Shown one piece after another: positions 1 through 6,771 of a DNA stretch of 10,172 nt. Positions within the stretch are counted from its first letter, which is position 1; each line of letters opens with the position of its first letter. This DNA is from Thermoleophilia bacterium (GTDB lineage: Bacteria; Actinomycetota; Thermoleophilia; Gaiellales; Gaiellaceae): NCBI GenBank assembly GCA_025933895.1, contig JAICZB010000064.1, positions 1 through 10,172 on the forward strand, given 5' to 3'. A program made the translations under genes and the position numbers. The notes beneath the pieces were generated by a model. That model did not search any database. It worked only from the letters and a program-made list of their open reading frames with translations, and was not told where the DNA came from.

Positions 1-29
1 AGGTGGAGGTGGTTTACGACGACGTGCAA

Positions 30-407
30 CTAGGCACGCGTGCCGCTGAGCACGTCGACGACGCGCTCCTCGGCGTTCTCGGAGTAGCCCGCGCCGAGCT
101 TCTCCTCGAGGATCTTCCGCAGCTCGCCGGTCTCCGCGAGCTCCTGCGTGATGTCGGCCCCGCCCACGAGCTCTCCCCCGACGAACAGCTGCGGGATCGT
201 CGGCCAGCCGGAGAGCTCGGACAGCTCCTGACGGATCGACGGGTCGGGGAGGACGTCGACCGCCGTCACCGGCGCGCCCGCCGCCCGCAGCGCCTCGAGC
301 GCGCGGCCCGAGTTGCCGCACATCACGAACTGCGGCGTGCCCTTCATGAACAGCGCGACCGGCTCGTTCTCGATCACGTTCTTGATCCGTGCGGAAACGT
401 CGCTCAC
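30..407 (-). CDS. grxD: Monothiol glutaredoxin (Grx4/GrxD-like) with CGNS active site
   Basis: A 125-residue thioredoxin-fold protein of the monothiol glutaredoxin family. These proteins bind a glutathione-ligated [2Fe-2S] cluster and work with BolA in cluster trafficking or iron sensing. Visible motifs are the KGTP loop (K22 to P25), the active site C30-G31-N32-S33, the WPTIPQLF glutathione-binding stretch (68-75) and GGAD (82-85). The family normally has CGFS; the phenylalanine is replaced by asparagine, encoded unambiguously by AAC. About 20 residues follow the usual end of the domain, with no recognised motif. The start is GTG, in a GTGA overlap with the stop of bolA, which suggests translational coupling and a Grx-BolA partnership. 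It is the last gene of the four-gene run; the 29 bases beyond its stop show nothing identifiable. Family assignment is firm; cluster binding with CGNS is inferred. Confidence 0.93.
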   Translation of the reverse strand: MSDVSARIKNVIENEPVALFMKGTPQFVMCGNSGRALEALRAAGAPVTAVDVLPDPSIRQELSELSGWPTIPQLFVGGELVGGADITQELAETGELRKILEEKLGAGYSENAEERVVDVLSGTRA

Positions 408-643
408 GTAGTCCCCCTCGTCTTGATCCTCAGCTCATGAATCGTGCCTGAAGCGAAGGGGGCTGCGAGGGCGTCGTTGACGAGCCGGTGCTGCTCGAGC
501 AGCGGCAGCCCGTCGAAGCGCGGCGACGTGACCTCGACCAGGAAGTGGTCCCCGCCGCCGGTGCGGTCGGTGACACGGACCTCGCTGGCCTCCGGGAAGG
601 CCGCGCGGAGCAGCTGCTCGAAGTCGGCGGTCACCTCGTCCAT
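404..643 (-). CDS. bolA: BolA family protein
   Basis: A 79-residue BolA-like protein. BolA proteins pair with monothiol glutaredoxins to form [2Fe-2S] heterodimers that act in iron-sulfur cluster delivery or regulation. The core is recognisable: GGDHF (30-34), the variable loop, the helix with EQHRLVNDAL (50-59), and the closing IHELRIKT (68-75). H69 corresponds to the invariant C-terminal His that ligands the shared cluster, and H33 lies in the loop that can supply a second ligand. The ATG chosen here lies 13 nt inside the end of the sulfotransferase gene. An in-frame GTG three codons later would give a 4-nt GTGA overlap, matching the neighbouring junctions, so the protein may be 76 residues. 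Neither start has a strong ribosome binding site. Its stop overlaps the glutaredoxin start by 4 nt. Confidence 0.93.
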   Translation of the reverse strand: MDEVTADFEQLLRAAFPEASEVRVTDRTGGGDHFLVEVTSPRFDGLPLLEQHRLVNDALAAPFASGTIHELRIKTRGTT

Positions 644-1233
644 TCTGCCCGCGTGTTCGTATGCGGGAACGGCTCGTCCGGCACCGGCACTCCGAGCGCG
701 GCGCAGAGTGGCGCCCAGCCGTCGGCTGCGCGCCACTCGAGCAGGCGGTCCGCAGGCGCCTCGCGCCGCACACGCTCGTTGTACGTCTCGTAGAACGCCT
801 CGGCGGTGGTCCGGTCGTCCCACTTCTCGCCGAGCTCACGCGCCAGCAACTCCTTGGCCATCGCCAGCCACTCCTCATACTCGGGATACGAGTCCTTCCG
901 TGCCACGGGGAAAATGGTCGCGTCCGCGCTCTCCCACCATTCCGCCGCGCTCGCCCGCGTCGAGAGGACGATCACCGCGTCCGGATGTGCGGCTGCGAGC
1001 TCGGGCCAGAACGCCGAGGCGGGCCAGTCGACGGCAGCGACGGAGTCGGGCGGGAACGAGCGCCAGTCCGCCTCCTCGCCGTGGATTGCGGCTCGCCAGG
1101 TCGGCACGTCCTCGAGGTGCTGGAACACCTCGGCCATGTGGTAGCAGCGGCCGCCGAGCAGGCGCTCGAGCGCTTCCTTCAGCGAGCGCGTGGCGGTGCG
1201 CGGCAGGCCCGCGCCGACGACACGCAGCGTCAT
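631..1233 (-). CDS. Sulfotransferase family protein (PAPS-dependent type, small form)
   Basis: A 200-residue protein resembling the small bacterial and eukaryotic sulfotransferase_4-type family. The N terminus has the pattern VVGAGLPRTATRSLKEAL (5-22), equivalent to the PRTGTxSLK loop that binds the 5'-phosphosulfate of PAPS. CYHM (30-33) and the PTW region near 44-46 follow, as is usual in this family. The STRASAAEWWES stretch (91-102) fits the 3'-phosphate-binding strand and helix. The loop has ATR where GTL is common. The substrate cannot be read from the sequence, and catalytic activity is assumed. No signal peptide or membrane segment is seen, so it should be cytosolic. The ATG start overlaps the stop of the cystathionine synthase gene (ATGA), placing it second in a tight operon. 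A non-catalytic nucleotide-binding role remains possible. Confidence 0.8.
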   Translation of the reverse strand: MTLRVVGAGLPRTATRSLKEALERLLGGRCYHMAEVFQHLEDVPTWRAAIHGEEADWRSFPPDSVAAVDWPASAFWPELAAAHPDAVIVLSTRASAAEWWESADATIFPVARKDSYPEYEEWLAMAKELLARELGEKWDDRTTAEAFYETYNERVRREAPADRLLEWRAADGWAPLCAALGVPVPDEPFPHTNTRAEWTR

Positions 1234-2624
1234 CCGGCGCGGTTGTGCGCGAGGAAGTCGAGCAGGTCGGAGCGCGTGAGCACGCCGACGGGCATGCCGT
1301 CCCGCGCGACGACGACCGCGCTTCCGCCTCCGGTCAGCGTGGCGAAGACCTCGTCGAGCGTCGCCGAGGCCTCGACCGCGGCGAGCGGCGGCTGCATCGC
1401 CGCCGCGACGTCCTCGTGCACCGCGTCCGGGTTTCCGAAGACGCGCTCGAGCAGCGCCCGATCCTGGAGGGAGCCGATCACGTCGGCGAGCGACTCGCAC
1501 TGGCCGTCGCGCACGACCGGCAGCTGCGAGATCCCGTATCGCTGCATCGTGTCGATGCCCTCGCCAACCTTCGCGTGCGCAGCGATCGTGACGAGCTCGG
1601 GCACCCGCCCGCCGTGCTTCGCGCTCAGCAGCTCGTCCACCGTCGGCAGCGACGCCTGCCGCTCGACGAAGCCGTGTTCGAGCATCCAGTTGTCGTCGTA
1701 GAACTTCGACATGTACGAGCGGCCGGAGTCGGGGATGATCGCGAGCACCGTCGCGTCCGCCGGCAGCCGCTCGGCGACCCGGATCGCTCCCCACACCGTC
1801 GATCCCGCGGAGCCGCCGGCGAGGATCCCCTCCTCGTGTGCGAGCCGCCGCGCCATGAGGAACGACTCCCGGTCCGAGACCTGGAGCCACTCGTCGACGA
1901 CCTGGAGATCGATCGTGTCCGGCCACGTGTCCTTGCCGATGCCCTCCACGAGGTACGGATGCAGCTCGGACTCGTCCTTCGCCGTGTAGATCGAGCCCTC
2001 GGGATCGACCCCGACGATCTTCACCTCCGGCTTCTTCTCGTGGAACCAGCGGCCGACGCCGGAGATCGTCCCGCCGGTGCCGACGGAGATGACGAGCGCG
2101 TCGAGCTCACCGCCGGTCTGCTCCCAGATCTCGGGCGCGGTGACGTCGTAGTGCGCCTGCGGGTTCGCCATGTTCGAATACTGGTCGGGCTTGAAGCCGC
2201 CCGGGATCTCCTCGGCGAGCCGCGAGGAGACGGAGTAGTACGACTCCGGCGAGTCGTGGTCGACCGCGGTCGGCGTGATCACGACCTCGGCGCCGTACGC
2301 CCGGAGCATCGAGATCTTCTCCTGGCTCATCTTGTCGGGCATGACGAAGACGCAGCGGTAGCCCTTGCCCGCCGCCGCGATCGCGAGGCCGACGCCGGTG
2401 TTGCCGGAGGTCGGCTCGACGATCGTCCCGCCGGGCTTCAGCTTCCCCTCGCGCTCGGCCCGCTCGATCATCGAGATGCCGATCCGGTCCTTGACCGAGC
2501 CGCCGGGGTTGAGGTACTCGAGCTTGGCGAGGATCCGCGCGCGGCCCGGTGGCGAAAGCCTCTCGAGCCGGACGATCGGGGTGCCCCCGACGAGGTCGAG
2601 GACGGTCGGATACTCGCGCGGCAT
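1230..2624 (-). CDS. cbs: Cystathionine beta-synthase with C-terminal CBS domain pair
   Basis: A 464-residue PLP enzyme that condenses serine (or O-acetylserine) with homocysteine or sulfide, in transsulfuration or cysteine metabolism. The catalytic domain runs from about residue 5 to 315. K45 in NPGGSVKDR is the PLP lysine, PTSGNTG (71-77) contacts the cofactor and substrate, and VGTGGTISG (181-189) is the phosphate loop. EGIGKD (227-232) and YDDNWM (309-314) are typical of cystathionine beta-synthases rather than cysteine synthases. A Bateman module of two CBS repeats follows (about 340-460), ending in the GVLTRSDLLDFL signature. The heme-binding N terminus of animal enzymes is absent, and the length matches the mycobacterial enzyme. 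Ligand control through the CBS repeats is likely but unproven. No Shine-Dalgarno sequence precedes the ATG, which may be leaderless. It heads the four-gene operon. Confidence 0.93.
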   Translation of the reverse strand: MPREYPTVLDLVGGTPIVRLERLSPPGRARILAKLEYLNPGGSVKDRIGISMIERAEREGKLKPGGTIVEPTSGNTGVGLAIAAAGKGYRCVFVMPDKMSQEKISMLRAYGAEVVITPTAVDHDSPESYYSVSSRLAEEIPGGFKPDQYSNMANPQAHYDVTAPEIWEQTGGELDALVISVGTGGTISGVGRWFHEKKPEVKIVGVDPEGSIYTAKDESELHPYLVEGIGKDTWPDTIDLQVVDEWLQVSDRESFLMARRLAHEEGILAGGSAGSTVWGAIRVAERLPADATVLAIIPDSGRSYMSKFYDDNWMLEHGFVERQASLPTVDELLSAKHGGRVPELVTIAAHAKVGEGIDTMQRYGISQLPVVRDGQCESLADVIGSLQDRALLERVFGNPDAVHEDVAAAMQPPLAAVEASATLDEVFATLTGGGSAVVVARDGMPVGVLTRSDLLDFLAHNRAG

Positions 2625-2631
2625 CGCGGGA

Positions 2632-2637
2632 AGCCTA
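2632..2637 (-). promoter_or_regulatory. Candidate -10 hexamer for a leaderless cystathionine synthase transcript
   Basis: On the minus strand TAGGCT fits the actinobacterial TANNNT -10 pattern and ends 7 nt before the ATG of the cystathionine beta-synthase gene. That spacing would place transcription start at or next to the A of the ATG. It agrees with the lack of any Shine-Dalgarno sequence in the preceding bases. No convincing -35 hexamer is seen, so this rests on one hexamer and its position. Confidence 0.35.
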
Positions 2638-2654
2638 GTGGTCCGCGAAACGTT

Positions 2655-2660
2655 GGAGGG
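2655..2660 (+). promoter_or_regulatory. Ribosome binding site of the Rossmann reductase gene
   Basis: GGAGGG lies 4 nt before the ATG at 2665, a strong purine-rich Shine-Dalgarno match. It fixes the start of the plus-strand reductase gene and contrasts with the divergent cystathionine synthase gene, which has none. The whole divergent interval is only 40 nt, so any plus-strand promoter must lie partly inside the opposing coding sequence. Confidence 0.8.
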
Positions 2661-2664
2661 AGCC

Positions 2665-3213
2665 ATGAAGATCACCGTGATCGGCAGGGGTAACGTCGGC
2701 GGCGGGCTCGCGCAGAAGTGGCGCGACGCCGGCCACGAGGTGCAGGAGCTCGGGCGCGACGGCGGCGACGCGTCGGATTCCGACGTCCTGCTGGTCGCGG
2801 TTCCCGCCGGTGAGATCGCAAACGCGCTCGGTACGGTCACAGGCATCGAGGGCAAGCTCACGATCGACGCCACGAACGCGTTGCGCGGCCGGAACGAGCT
2901 GTTCGAGTCGCTGGCGCACGAGGTCAAGTCGATCGTCGGCGGCCCGACGGCGAAGTCGTTCAACCTCAACTTCGCCAACATCTACGACGAGGTCGCGGCG
3001 CAGCGCGTCAGGCCGTCCAACCTCTTCTGCGCGGAGGACGACGCGCGGGAGGTCACCGAGCAGCTGATCCGCGACGCCGGCTACGAGCCGGTCTACGCCG
3101 GCGGGCTCGACAAGGCGCGCATGCTCGAGGACCACCTCGAGCTCCTGTTCGCCGTCAACCAGGCCGGGCTCGGCCCGTTCTTCGTGCGTTACGCCAAACC
3201 CGGGGAGCTGTGA
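2665..3213 (+). CDS. NADP-binding oxidoreductase, F420-dependent NADP reductase-like
   Basis: A 182-residue single Rossmann-fold protein resembling the NADP oxidoreductase, coenzyme F420-dependent group. The first strand and turn MKITVIGRGNVGGGLA carries the dinucleotide motif G7-x-G9-x-x-G12. DVLLVAVPAGEI (40-51) is the usual second part of the fold. TAKSFNLNFANIYDE (95-109) corresponds to the KAFN segment of F420:NADPH oxidoreductases. AEDDAREVTEQLIRDAGYEP (123-142) and the closing helix with LDKARMLEDHLELLFAV follow that family. In authentic F420 reductases this chain transfers hydride between F420 and NADP; many homologues have unknown substrates, and F420 use is not shown here. The start is set by a good ribosome binding site. 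It is transcribed away from the cystathionine synthase gene, and its last 25 nt overlap the tail of the convergent MFS gene. Confidence 0.82.
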   Translation: MKITVIGRGNVGGGLAQKWRDAGHEVQELGRDGGDASDSDVLLVAVPAGEIANALGTVTGIEGKLTIDATNALRGRNELFESLAHEVKSIVGGPTAKSFNLNFANIYDEVAAQRVRPSNLFCAEDDAREVTEQLIRDAGYEPVYAGGLDKARMLEDHLELLFAVNQAGLGPFFVRYAKPGEL

Positions 3214-4628
3214 GCTTCGGCGGGCACCTCGACGGAGCGGACGAGGGTTAGCGCCGCCAGCACGCCTGCGGCGGAGATGCCGGCGATGACCCAGAACGCC
3301 AGGGCATAACCGCCGGTCAGCGCATCCGCCTGCGTATGGCCGGTCTGCAGCAGGTGCGTCGAGTGCGACACGGCGACGCTCGTCGCGATCGCGACGCCGA
3401 CCGCTCCGCCGACCTGCTGCGCCGTGTTGAGGAGGCCCGATGCCAGCCCGGCCTCCCGGGGGCCGACCCCCGCCAGTGCGGCGATCGACACGGGGATGAA
3501 CGCGAACGCGAGCCCGAAGCCGAACAGGAGATACCCGCCGAGGAGGTCGCGGGCATACGTCCCGTCGACGGAGATCTGCGTGTACCAGACCAGGGCGATG
3601 GTGTTGAGCGCCATCCCGAGAACCATCACCGGCTTCGGCCCGACCTTCGTGCACAGCCACTGCGAGATCCCGGCCACCACCACGGTCGTCCCCGCCGTCG
3701 CGAGGAACGTGACGCCGGTCCTCAGCGGGGAGTAGTGGAGGACGCCCTGCACGTAGAGCGTCAGGAGGAAGAAGTCGGCGAAGATCGACGCCCCCAGCAG
3801 GAGGCCGACGACGTTCGCGCCGGCGAGCGTGCGGATGCGGAAGATCGAAAGCGGCATCAGCGGGTTCGAGACTCGCGTCTCCCAGAAGACGAAGAAGCCG
3901 ATGAGGGCGGCCGCCGCGACGAGCAGCACGATCGTGGTCGAGTCGCCCCAGCCGTCCACCGGCGCTTTGGAGATCGCGTAGACGAGCAACGCGAGACCGC
4001 CCGTGACCGACGACGCGCCGATCACGTCGAAGTCGCGCCCGACGTCCGGAGCGCGGCTCTCGCGCACGATGCTCGGCGTGAGGGCGAGCACGAGCGCGCC
4101 GACCGGGACGTTGACGAAGAAGATCCACTCCCAGCCGAGGTACTTGACGAGGATGCCGCCGAAGAGGACGCCTGCGGCCGCGCCGCTGCCACCCATCGCG
4201 CCCCAGATCCCGAGCGCCTTGTTGCGTTCCGAGCCCTCGTCGAAGGTCGTCGTGATGATCGAGAGCGTCGCCGGCGACACGATCGCGGCGCCGAAGCCCT
4301 GCACGGCGCGGGCGGCGACTAGCACGCCCGTCGATCCCGCCAGCCCGCAGACGAGCGAGGCGACCGCGAAGATCGTCACGCCGACCAGGAACATCTTCTT
4401 GCGGCCGAGAATGTCTCCGGCGCGGCCGCCCAGCAGCAGGAAGCCGCCGAACGTGATCGCGTAGGCCGTGATCACCCACTGGAGGCCGGTCTCGGAGAAG
4501 TGCAGGCTGCGGCCGATCGACGGCAGCGCGACGTTGACGATCGAGACGTCGAGCACGGTCATGAAGAAGGCGACGCAGACGAGCGCAAGAGCCTGCCAGC
4601 GCCTCGGATCGGGTCCAGCGGCGTTCAT
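3189..4628 (-). CDS. MFS transporter, DHA2 (EmrB/QacA, 14-helix) type
   Basis: A 479-residue inner-membrane transporter of the major facilitator superfamily, with about 14 hydrophobic segments, as in the DHA2 proton-drug antiporters. Helix 1 carries TVLDVSIVNVALPSI, whose D27 belongs to the motif typical of this group. The loop between helices 2 and 3 shows motif A (GGRAGDILGRKK, 67-78). R107 and the following AVQGFGAA form motif B. The glycine-rich helix 5 (143-160, ending FGGIL) matches motif C, although the usual proline is missing. GWEWIFFVNVPVG (165-177) is a further family hallmark. Likely role: export of drugs or hydrophobic metabolites by proton exchange; the substrate is not predictable. 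No TetR or MarR regulator adjoins it. A good ribosome binding site supports the ATG start. Its TAA stop lies inside the convergent reductase gene. Confidence 0.92.
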   Translation of the reverse strand: MNAAGPDPRRWQALALVCVAFFMTVLDVSIVNVALPSIGRSLHFSETGLQWVITAYAITFGGFLLLGGRAGDILGRKKMFLVGVTIFAVASLVCGLAGSTGVLVAARAVQGFGAAIVSPATLSIITTTFDEGSERNKALGIWGAMGGSGAAAGVLFGGILVKYLGWEWIFFVNVPVGALVLALTPSIVRESRAPDVGRDFDVIGASSVTGGLALLVYAISKAPVDGWGDSTTIVLLVAAAALIGFFVFWETRVSNPLMPLSIFRIRTLAGANVVGLLLGASIFADFFLLTLYVQGVLHYSPLRTGVTFLATAGTTVVVAGISQWLCTKVGPKPVMVLGMALNTIALVWYTQISVDGTYARDLLGGYLLFGFGLAFAFIPVSIAALAGVGPREAGLASGLLNTAQQVGGAVGVAIATSVAVSHSTHLLQTGHTQADALTGGYALAFWVIAGISAAGVLAALTLVRSVEVPAEAHSSPGLA

Positions 4629-4633
4629 CGAAA

Positions 4634-4661
4634 CTCCTCCCCTGTTGCTCCGTCCATCCTA
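4634..4661 (-). promoter_or_regulatory. MFS gene ribosome binding site and possible -10 element
   Basis: On the minus strand GGAGGAG (4640 down to 4634) lies 5 nt before the MFS start codon and is a clear Shine-Dalgarno sequence. Further upstream, TAGGAT (4661 down to 4656) fits a TANNNT -10 element and would give a leader of roughly 20 nt. No matching -35 was found at 16-18 nt spacing. The ribosome binding site is firm and the -10 tentative. The rest of the 80-nt gap to purH shows no hairpin that I would call a terminator. Confidence 0.55.
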
Positions 4662-4708
4662 GAGACGACGAACGGCCGACCCCCGGATCGACACCGTCGC
4701 AGTACGAG

Positions 4709-6241
4709 CTAGTGCCTGAAGTGGCGCCGTCCGGTGAAGACCATCGCGGCGCCGGCCTGCGCGACCGCTCCGATCACGTCCTCGTCGCGGCGTGAGCCGC
4801 CGGGCTGGACGATCGAGGTCGTGCCGGCGTCGAGGGCGATCTGCGGGCCGTCGGGGAAGGGGAAGAACGCGTCGGACGCGAGCGCGGAGCCTTTCGGTTC
4901 GTGGCCGAACTCGGCGGCCTTCTCGACTGCGATCCGGACGGCGTCGACGCGACTCATCTGTCCCGCGCCGATCCCGATCGTCTGCAGGTCCTTGACGAGC
5001 ACGATCGCGTTCGAGGCGACGTGCTTGCAGACGCGCGCGGCGAAGACGAGGTCGCCCCACTGCGGCTCGCCCAGCTCGCCCGTGACGAGTTGCCAGTGGT
5101 CGCGATCCTCTATCTCGGCGTCGGAATCCTGGACGAGCATCCCCCCGAGCACGCGCTTGTAGCTCCGTTCGCCCGCCTCCGCCTTTCGGCGTTCGCGGTC
5201 GACGAGGACCCGGATCATCTTCCGCCGCTCGCGGATCGCGTCGAGCGCGGGAGCCTCGTATTCGGGAGCGAAGACGAGATCGGCCGAGACGGCGATCTTC
5301 TCGGCCGCCGAGAGCGGGACACGGCGGTTGAGCACGACGACGCCGCCGTACGCGGAGGTCGGATCGGAGGCGAGCGCCCTGTCGTATGCCTCCTCGATCG
5401 TCGGGGCGACCGCAACTCCGCACGGATTGGCGTGCTTGACGATGACGCAGGCCGGGAGGGTGAACTCGCGTGCGAGCGCCCGCGCTCCGTTGAGGTCGAA
5501 CAGATTGTTGAAGGAGAGCTCCGGGCCGTGCAGCTGCTCGACACGCGAGAGGAGGTGACGTCGCGCGCTCCGCTCGGCGTAATACGCGGCTCCCTGGTGC
5601 GGGTTCTCGCCGTAACGGAGATCCTGCACCTTGTCGAGCGAGACGACGAGCGAGTCGGGGAACTCCTCACGCGCGTTGAACCACGTCGCGATCGCAGCCT
5701 CGTAGGCGGCGGTATGCGCAAAGGCCTCGGCCGCCAGGCGCCGCCGCGTCTCGGGCGCCAGCTCGCCGCTCGAGCGCAGCTCCTCGAGGACGGCGCCGTA
5801 CTGGCCGGGCCGGCAGACGGGCGCGCAGTGCGCGAAGTTCTTCGCCGCGCCTCGCAGCATCGACGGCCCCCCGATGTCGATCATCTCGACCGCGTCGGCC
5901 TCGGTCACTCCGCGCCGTGCGGTCACGTCCTCGAACGGATAGAGGTTGACGCAGACGAGATCGAACGCCTCGATCCCGTGCTCCTCGAGTGTGGCGACGT
6001 CCGCGTCCTCGTCTCGCCGGGCGAGGATGCCCGCGTGGACGCGCGGGTGGAGCGTCTTCACGCGTCCGCCGAGCATCTCGGGCGACCCGGTGACCGCTTC
6101 CACGTGCTCGACCGGCAAGCCGACCGCCTCGAGCGCGGCCGCCGTGTTCCCGCTCGCGACGAGCCGCCAGCCGAGACCGGCGAGACCGCGTGCGAACGTG
6201 TCCAGGCCGGACTTGTCCCACGTCGAGATCAGCGCGCGCAC
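4709..6241 (-). CDS. purH: Bifunctional AICAR transformylase/IMP cyclohydrolase
   Basis: A 510-residue cytosolic enzyme for the last two steps to IMP: formylation of AICAR by 10-formyl-tetrahydrofolate, then ring closure. The N-terminal cyclohydrolase domain (about 1-190) has the MGS-like fold with GRVKTLHP (59-66), NLYPFE (99-104) and IDIGGPSMLRGAAKN (121-135). The transformylase domain follows with LRYGENPHQ (208-216), the catalytic K269-H270 in KHANPCGVA, DPTSAYGG (293-300), GAGQMSRVD (425-433), SDAFFPFPDG (456-465) and the closing FTGRRHFRH. All major signatures are present. The phosphate loop reads SGNT (30-33) where TGGT or TGST is more common. The GTG start is chosen because VRALIST fits the conserved PurH beginning; it overlaps the end of purN by 13 nt. 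It is the last gene of the purine run. Confidence 0.97.
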   Translation of the reverse strand: MRALISTWDKSGLDTFARGLAGLGWRLVASGNTAAALEAVGLPVEHVEAVTGSPEMLGGRVKTLHPRVHAGILARRDEDADVATLEEHGIEAFDLVCVNLYPFEDVTARRGVTEADAVEMIDIGGPSMLRGAAKNFAHCAPVCRPGQYGAVLEELRSSGELAPETRRRLAAEAFAHTAAYEAAIATWFNAREEFPDSLVVSLDKVQDLRYGENPHQGAAYYAERSARRHLLSRVEQLHGPELSFNNLFDLNGARALAREFTLPACVIVKHANPCGVAVAPTIEEAYDRALASDPTSAYGGVVVLNRRVPLSAAEKIAVSADLVFAPEYEAPALDAIRERRKMIRVLVDRERRKAEAGERSYKRVLGGMLVQDSDAEIEDRDHWQLVTGELGEPQWGDLVFAARVCKHVASNAIVLVKDLQTIGIGAGQMSRVDAVRIAVEKAAEFGHEPKGSALASDAFFPFPDGPQIALDAGTTSIVQPGGSRRDEDVIGAVAQAGAAMVFTGRRHFRH

Positions 6242-6771
6242 AGCTCTCTCACCACCTCGGGCAGCAGCCGGTGTTCGACCGCCTGTACGCGTGTGCGCAG
6301 AGTGTCGGCCGTGTCCTCGGGCAGGACAGGGACCCGCTCGGCGGCGATCACCCGGCCGGTGTCCATCCCCTCGTCGACGTAGTGGACGGTCGCCGCCGTC
6401 TCCTCGACGCCTGCGGCGAGCACGTCCTCGATCGGATGCGCGCCGGGGAACTCCGGCAGCGGGGCCGAGTGCGTGTTCACGATCCGCCCGCCGTAGTAGG
6501 CGAAGAACGGCCCGCGGAAGAGATGCATGTACCCCGCGCAGACGACGAGCTCGACGCTGCGCGATCGCAGCCATTCCGCGAGCGCGACGTCCCGCTCCTC
6601 GCGGCTCTCGAAGTCGCCCGCGTCGAAGACGGCCGTCTCGATCCCTGCTGCTTCTGCCCGTTCGAGCGCACGGACGCCGGCCTTGTTCGATGCAACGGCC
6701 GCGATCGGCAGCCCGGCGTCGATCAGCGCCTGGAGATTCGTCCCCTCGCCGCTGACGAGCACGCCGATCAC
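6229..6771 (-). CDS. purN: Phosphoribosylglycinamide formyltransferase (GAR transformylase)
   Basis: A 180-residue folate-dependent enzyme that formylates glycinamide ribonucleotide, step three of purine synthesis. The start VIGVLVSGEGTNLQALID (1-18) holds the phosphate-binding loop. The catalytic triad is intact: N99 and H101 in NTHSAPLPEFPG, and D137 in VDEGMDTGRVI. Two signature stretches deviate from the usual forms: HSAPLP replaces HPSLLP or HPALLP, and GRVI replaces GPII. The length is slightly below the usual 190-215 residues. The GTG start overlaps the purM stop (GTGA), and the start is fixed by alignment to the family beginning; a longer in-frame upstream extension is rejected as purM antiphase sequence. 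Its end overlaps purH, so purM, purN and purH are probably translated in a coupled way. Confidence 0.95.
   Translation of the reverse strand: MIGVLVSGEGTNLQALIDAGLPIAAVASNKAGVRALERAEAAGIETAVFDAGDFESREERDVALAEWLRSRSVELVVCAGYMHLFRGPFFAYYGGRIVNTHSAPLPEFPGAHPIEDVLAAGVEETAATVHYVDEGMDTGRVIAAERVPVLPEDTADTLRTRVQAVEHRLLPEVVRELCAR

Noticed and set aside
1..29. Start of the window before the glutaredoxin stop
   Set aside because: It is too short to assign, and no terminator hairpin or gene end is recognisable.
1234..1926. N-terminal extension of the sulfotransferase frame (431 codons in total)
   Set aside because: The extra part lies opposite in phase within the cystathionine synthase gene and is Arg/Gly-rich. 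The family start MTLRVVGAGLPRT at 1233 has a coupled ATGA start.
444..2693. A 749-codon open frame on the plus strand
   Set aside because: It runs antisense to sulfotransferase, BolA and cystathionine synthase genes with clear motifs. Its translation is low-complexity, rich in Arg and Ala, as expected of antisense frames in GC-rich DNA.
2625..2981. N-terminal extension of the cystathionine synthase frame (583 codons in total)
   Set aside because: The extension covers the divergent reductase gene and its ribosome binding site and has no similarity to a heme domain. The 464-residue form fits the family.
4901..6382. A 493-codon plus-strand open frame opposite purH and purN
   Set aside because: It is antisense to two certain genes, with Asp/Arg/Glu-rich shadow composition and no motif.
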